From Holacanthus passer (lineage: Eukaryota > Chordata > Actinopteri > Pomacanthidae): a stretch of 64,000 bases of DNA. A program made the translations under genes and the position numbers. This document shows, in pieces, positions 62,266 to 64,000 of this stretch. How positions within the stretch are numbered: position 1 is the first letter of the stretch; each line of letters opens with the position of its first letter. The stretch lies in NCBI GenBank assembly GCA_025331565.1, contig JAFREQ010000103.1:248001-312000 (forward strand). The letters are read 5' to 3'. The notes below the pieces were generated by a model. That model saw nothing but the letters and a program-made list of their open reading frames with translations. It was not told the origin of the DNA and did not search any database.

Positions 62266-64000
62266 TCTTCCTCTCTCTCCATCCCTCCCCTCCTCTCCCT
62301 CCCCTGCTCTCTCACTGTCTTTTTTTCCTGCGGTGTATGAGTGCTATCCATCTGTCAGCTGTCAGTGCCAGTGAGAGATATACAGAGCTGTCACTTCGCG
62401 TCAGCCTGGGTTTGGGAGGCCCCTCTTTTGCAGCTGCCGCTGTACACATACTTTCCCTATGGCAGCACAGGAGCGCTGCTATTAAAGCACAAACACAGGC
62501 ACACACACAAACGCTGACTTTAGACTGATATATTGGTTTGCTGACTCCAGTCAATTTAAAACTTGATATTGAGCAATCAGTGTTATCCATGTTGGATAGA
62601 TTATTACTAGGATTATTACTATAGTTATTTAAATGTCCTTTTGGTCTTTGGTTTTATGACTTCCCCACTCAGACAAACTGTTTTGCATTTTTTTCTTTTG
62701 CAGTGAAACACTAAAATCTATTACCAACAATAAGTATCATTAAAAAAACAAAAGTCATTCTACTATAGATCACTAAAGTGAAACTGGAACATCCACATTG
62801 TTTCAGAAGAAAGGAGGAAGAAAAATTCAACCTTGGAACAGAGCCTTCCTCAACAGTATATCATGTGGTTCACCCCATATGTCTACATAAGGACGGTAGG
62901 CTAATTTTAAAAAAAAAGTAAATGATTCAATATTTATGTTTTCCCATGAGCCCATACCAAACAGAAAGGGCCATTGGCAAACTTTACAGCTAGCCTCAGT
63001 ATTTGTACAGCGGAGACTCTTTTGCATGACATTTTACTCTTAAGTGATGATCAGATCTTCAAGCCCTTGAATGAATTTCAACCAGATTATGTGAACTTCT
63101 AATAGTCTATTTCCACACTTGGAGTAAAAAAGTGGTGGGGCGTTGTTCTGTTTTTACAGTGTGGGAACAACATGCAACAGCGACACTGTTCAGTTGGTGT
63201 TGAGTTTGAAAGAGTGAAAAAAAGTAAGCTCTGCAATATTATCACTGGCTTCAATGCTGCTTTCTACTGTTCCCTGTTTTCCAGCATGTATGTGACACAC
63301 CAGAAAAAAAAACAGAAAAGCAAACTCGTCTACTGACAATGAGAAAGGTGTAAACCACCTATCTTCAGCGGGTTAACCTGTGTTTAAAAAACCTGCGTAT
63401 ATGCAGTGATTTTGGTGCTTAAAGTGCAAAACATCAGGATCTGAGTGATCTGGTTTGACAGATCAGTCAAACTGTAATGCATAGAACTGCACATTATTAT
63501 CCTGTTGAAACTTGACAAAAACCATACTAATATTATTTAGCCTTTTTTACTTTTTACTGAAGATGAAGTAAAGAAGTCAGCTCTCCTTCTGTTATTTAGG
63601 GCATGTAAGCCTTTAAACCCCTTCAAACCCCACTGGATAACATCAAACGTATTGGTCAACAGGCTACAGTAAAGCTGTCTTTGTGTTTCATTGTGTGCTT
63701 CTGTTACATATTGGCATCCCATCAAAGTCCTGAAAGAGATCTGTTGGTGGTAGTGAGGTTAAAACAGGACGACTACGGTGCCAAACTCAAGGGAGGTTGG
63801 AAGGGTTAGATGGAGGGGTAGGTGGTGTTGGGATGGATATGTGTGGTGTGTGTGTATGTGGGGGCAATTACACAAATTAATTGCAGGCCTCTGCTGACAC
63901 CACTCAGGAAGAAGAAGTGAAGGGTACACATGTGTGTCCTATGACAACAAGAGAAAAGGGGCTGTGTGTAGCTTCCTTCCATTTGTATATGTTGACAAGA

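Larger units (their letters stand above)
58521..64000. other. Gene-free distal interval
   Basis: GT repeat (58690-58713), GA/G-rich tract (59540-59620), a degenerate GGTTAAG block (60138-60255), a T23 run (61009-61031), G/A-rich sequence (61850-62130), a CT repeat (62231-62265), then AT-rich DNA to the end. No coding evidence. Confidence 0.6.

Overview
The window is vertebrate genomic DNA, most likely from a spiny-rayed (acanthopterygian) teleost. Three things point there: the coding exon is a clear teashirt-family zinc-finger gene; short dinucleotide microsatellites (CA/GT, GA/CT) are frequent; and the interspersed repeats (L2-type LINE 3' tails, a tRNA-derived SINE, several short inverted-repeat DNA elements) resemble types I know from bony fish. 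There is no bacterial, phage, plasmid or CRISPR content.

Layout. Bases 1-1740 are the 3' part of one open coding exon on the + strand. It encodes the C-terminal 579 residues of a teashirt zinc-finger homeobox protein, best matched to tshz1. The start codon and the N-terminal zinc fingers lie upstream of the window. A 3'UTR of about 1.3 kb follows, with three AATAAA signals, the last at 3005-3010 and followed by GT-rich sequence.

From about 3030 to 64000 I see no further gene. This is a gene desert of the kind that flanks developmental transcription factors. It alternates between (i) microsatellite and purine/pyrimidine-rich spacers, (ii) old transposable-element fragments, and (iii) islands of complex sequence that keep CpGs and carry dense homeodomain-type TAATTA, octamer, RFX or FOX motifs. 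The islands are candidate long-range enhancers; the strongest are near 19.96-21.06, 22.49-22.83, 33.47-33.74, 37.06-37.70, 45.10-45.19, 46.53-46.93, 49.74-50.76 and 57.99-58.52 kb. That they regulate the teashirt gene is inference from position, since no alignment or chromatin data were available.

The most unusual single structure is a perfect 22-bp inverted repeat with a 7-base loop at 48949-48999. It is not explained by any feature I recognise. Also notable are a near-perfect RFX X-box palindrome at 10535-10548, a G-quadruplex-prone cluster at 9404-9498 beside a candidate regulatory island, and a pair of related unclassified repeats at 11.3 and 23.3 kb.
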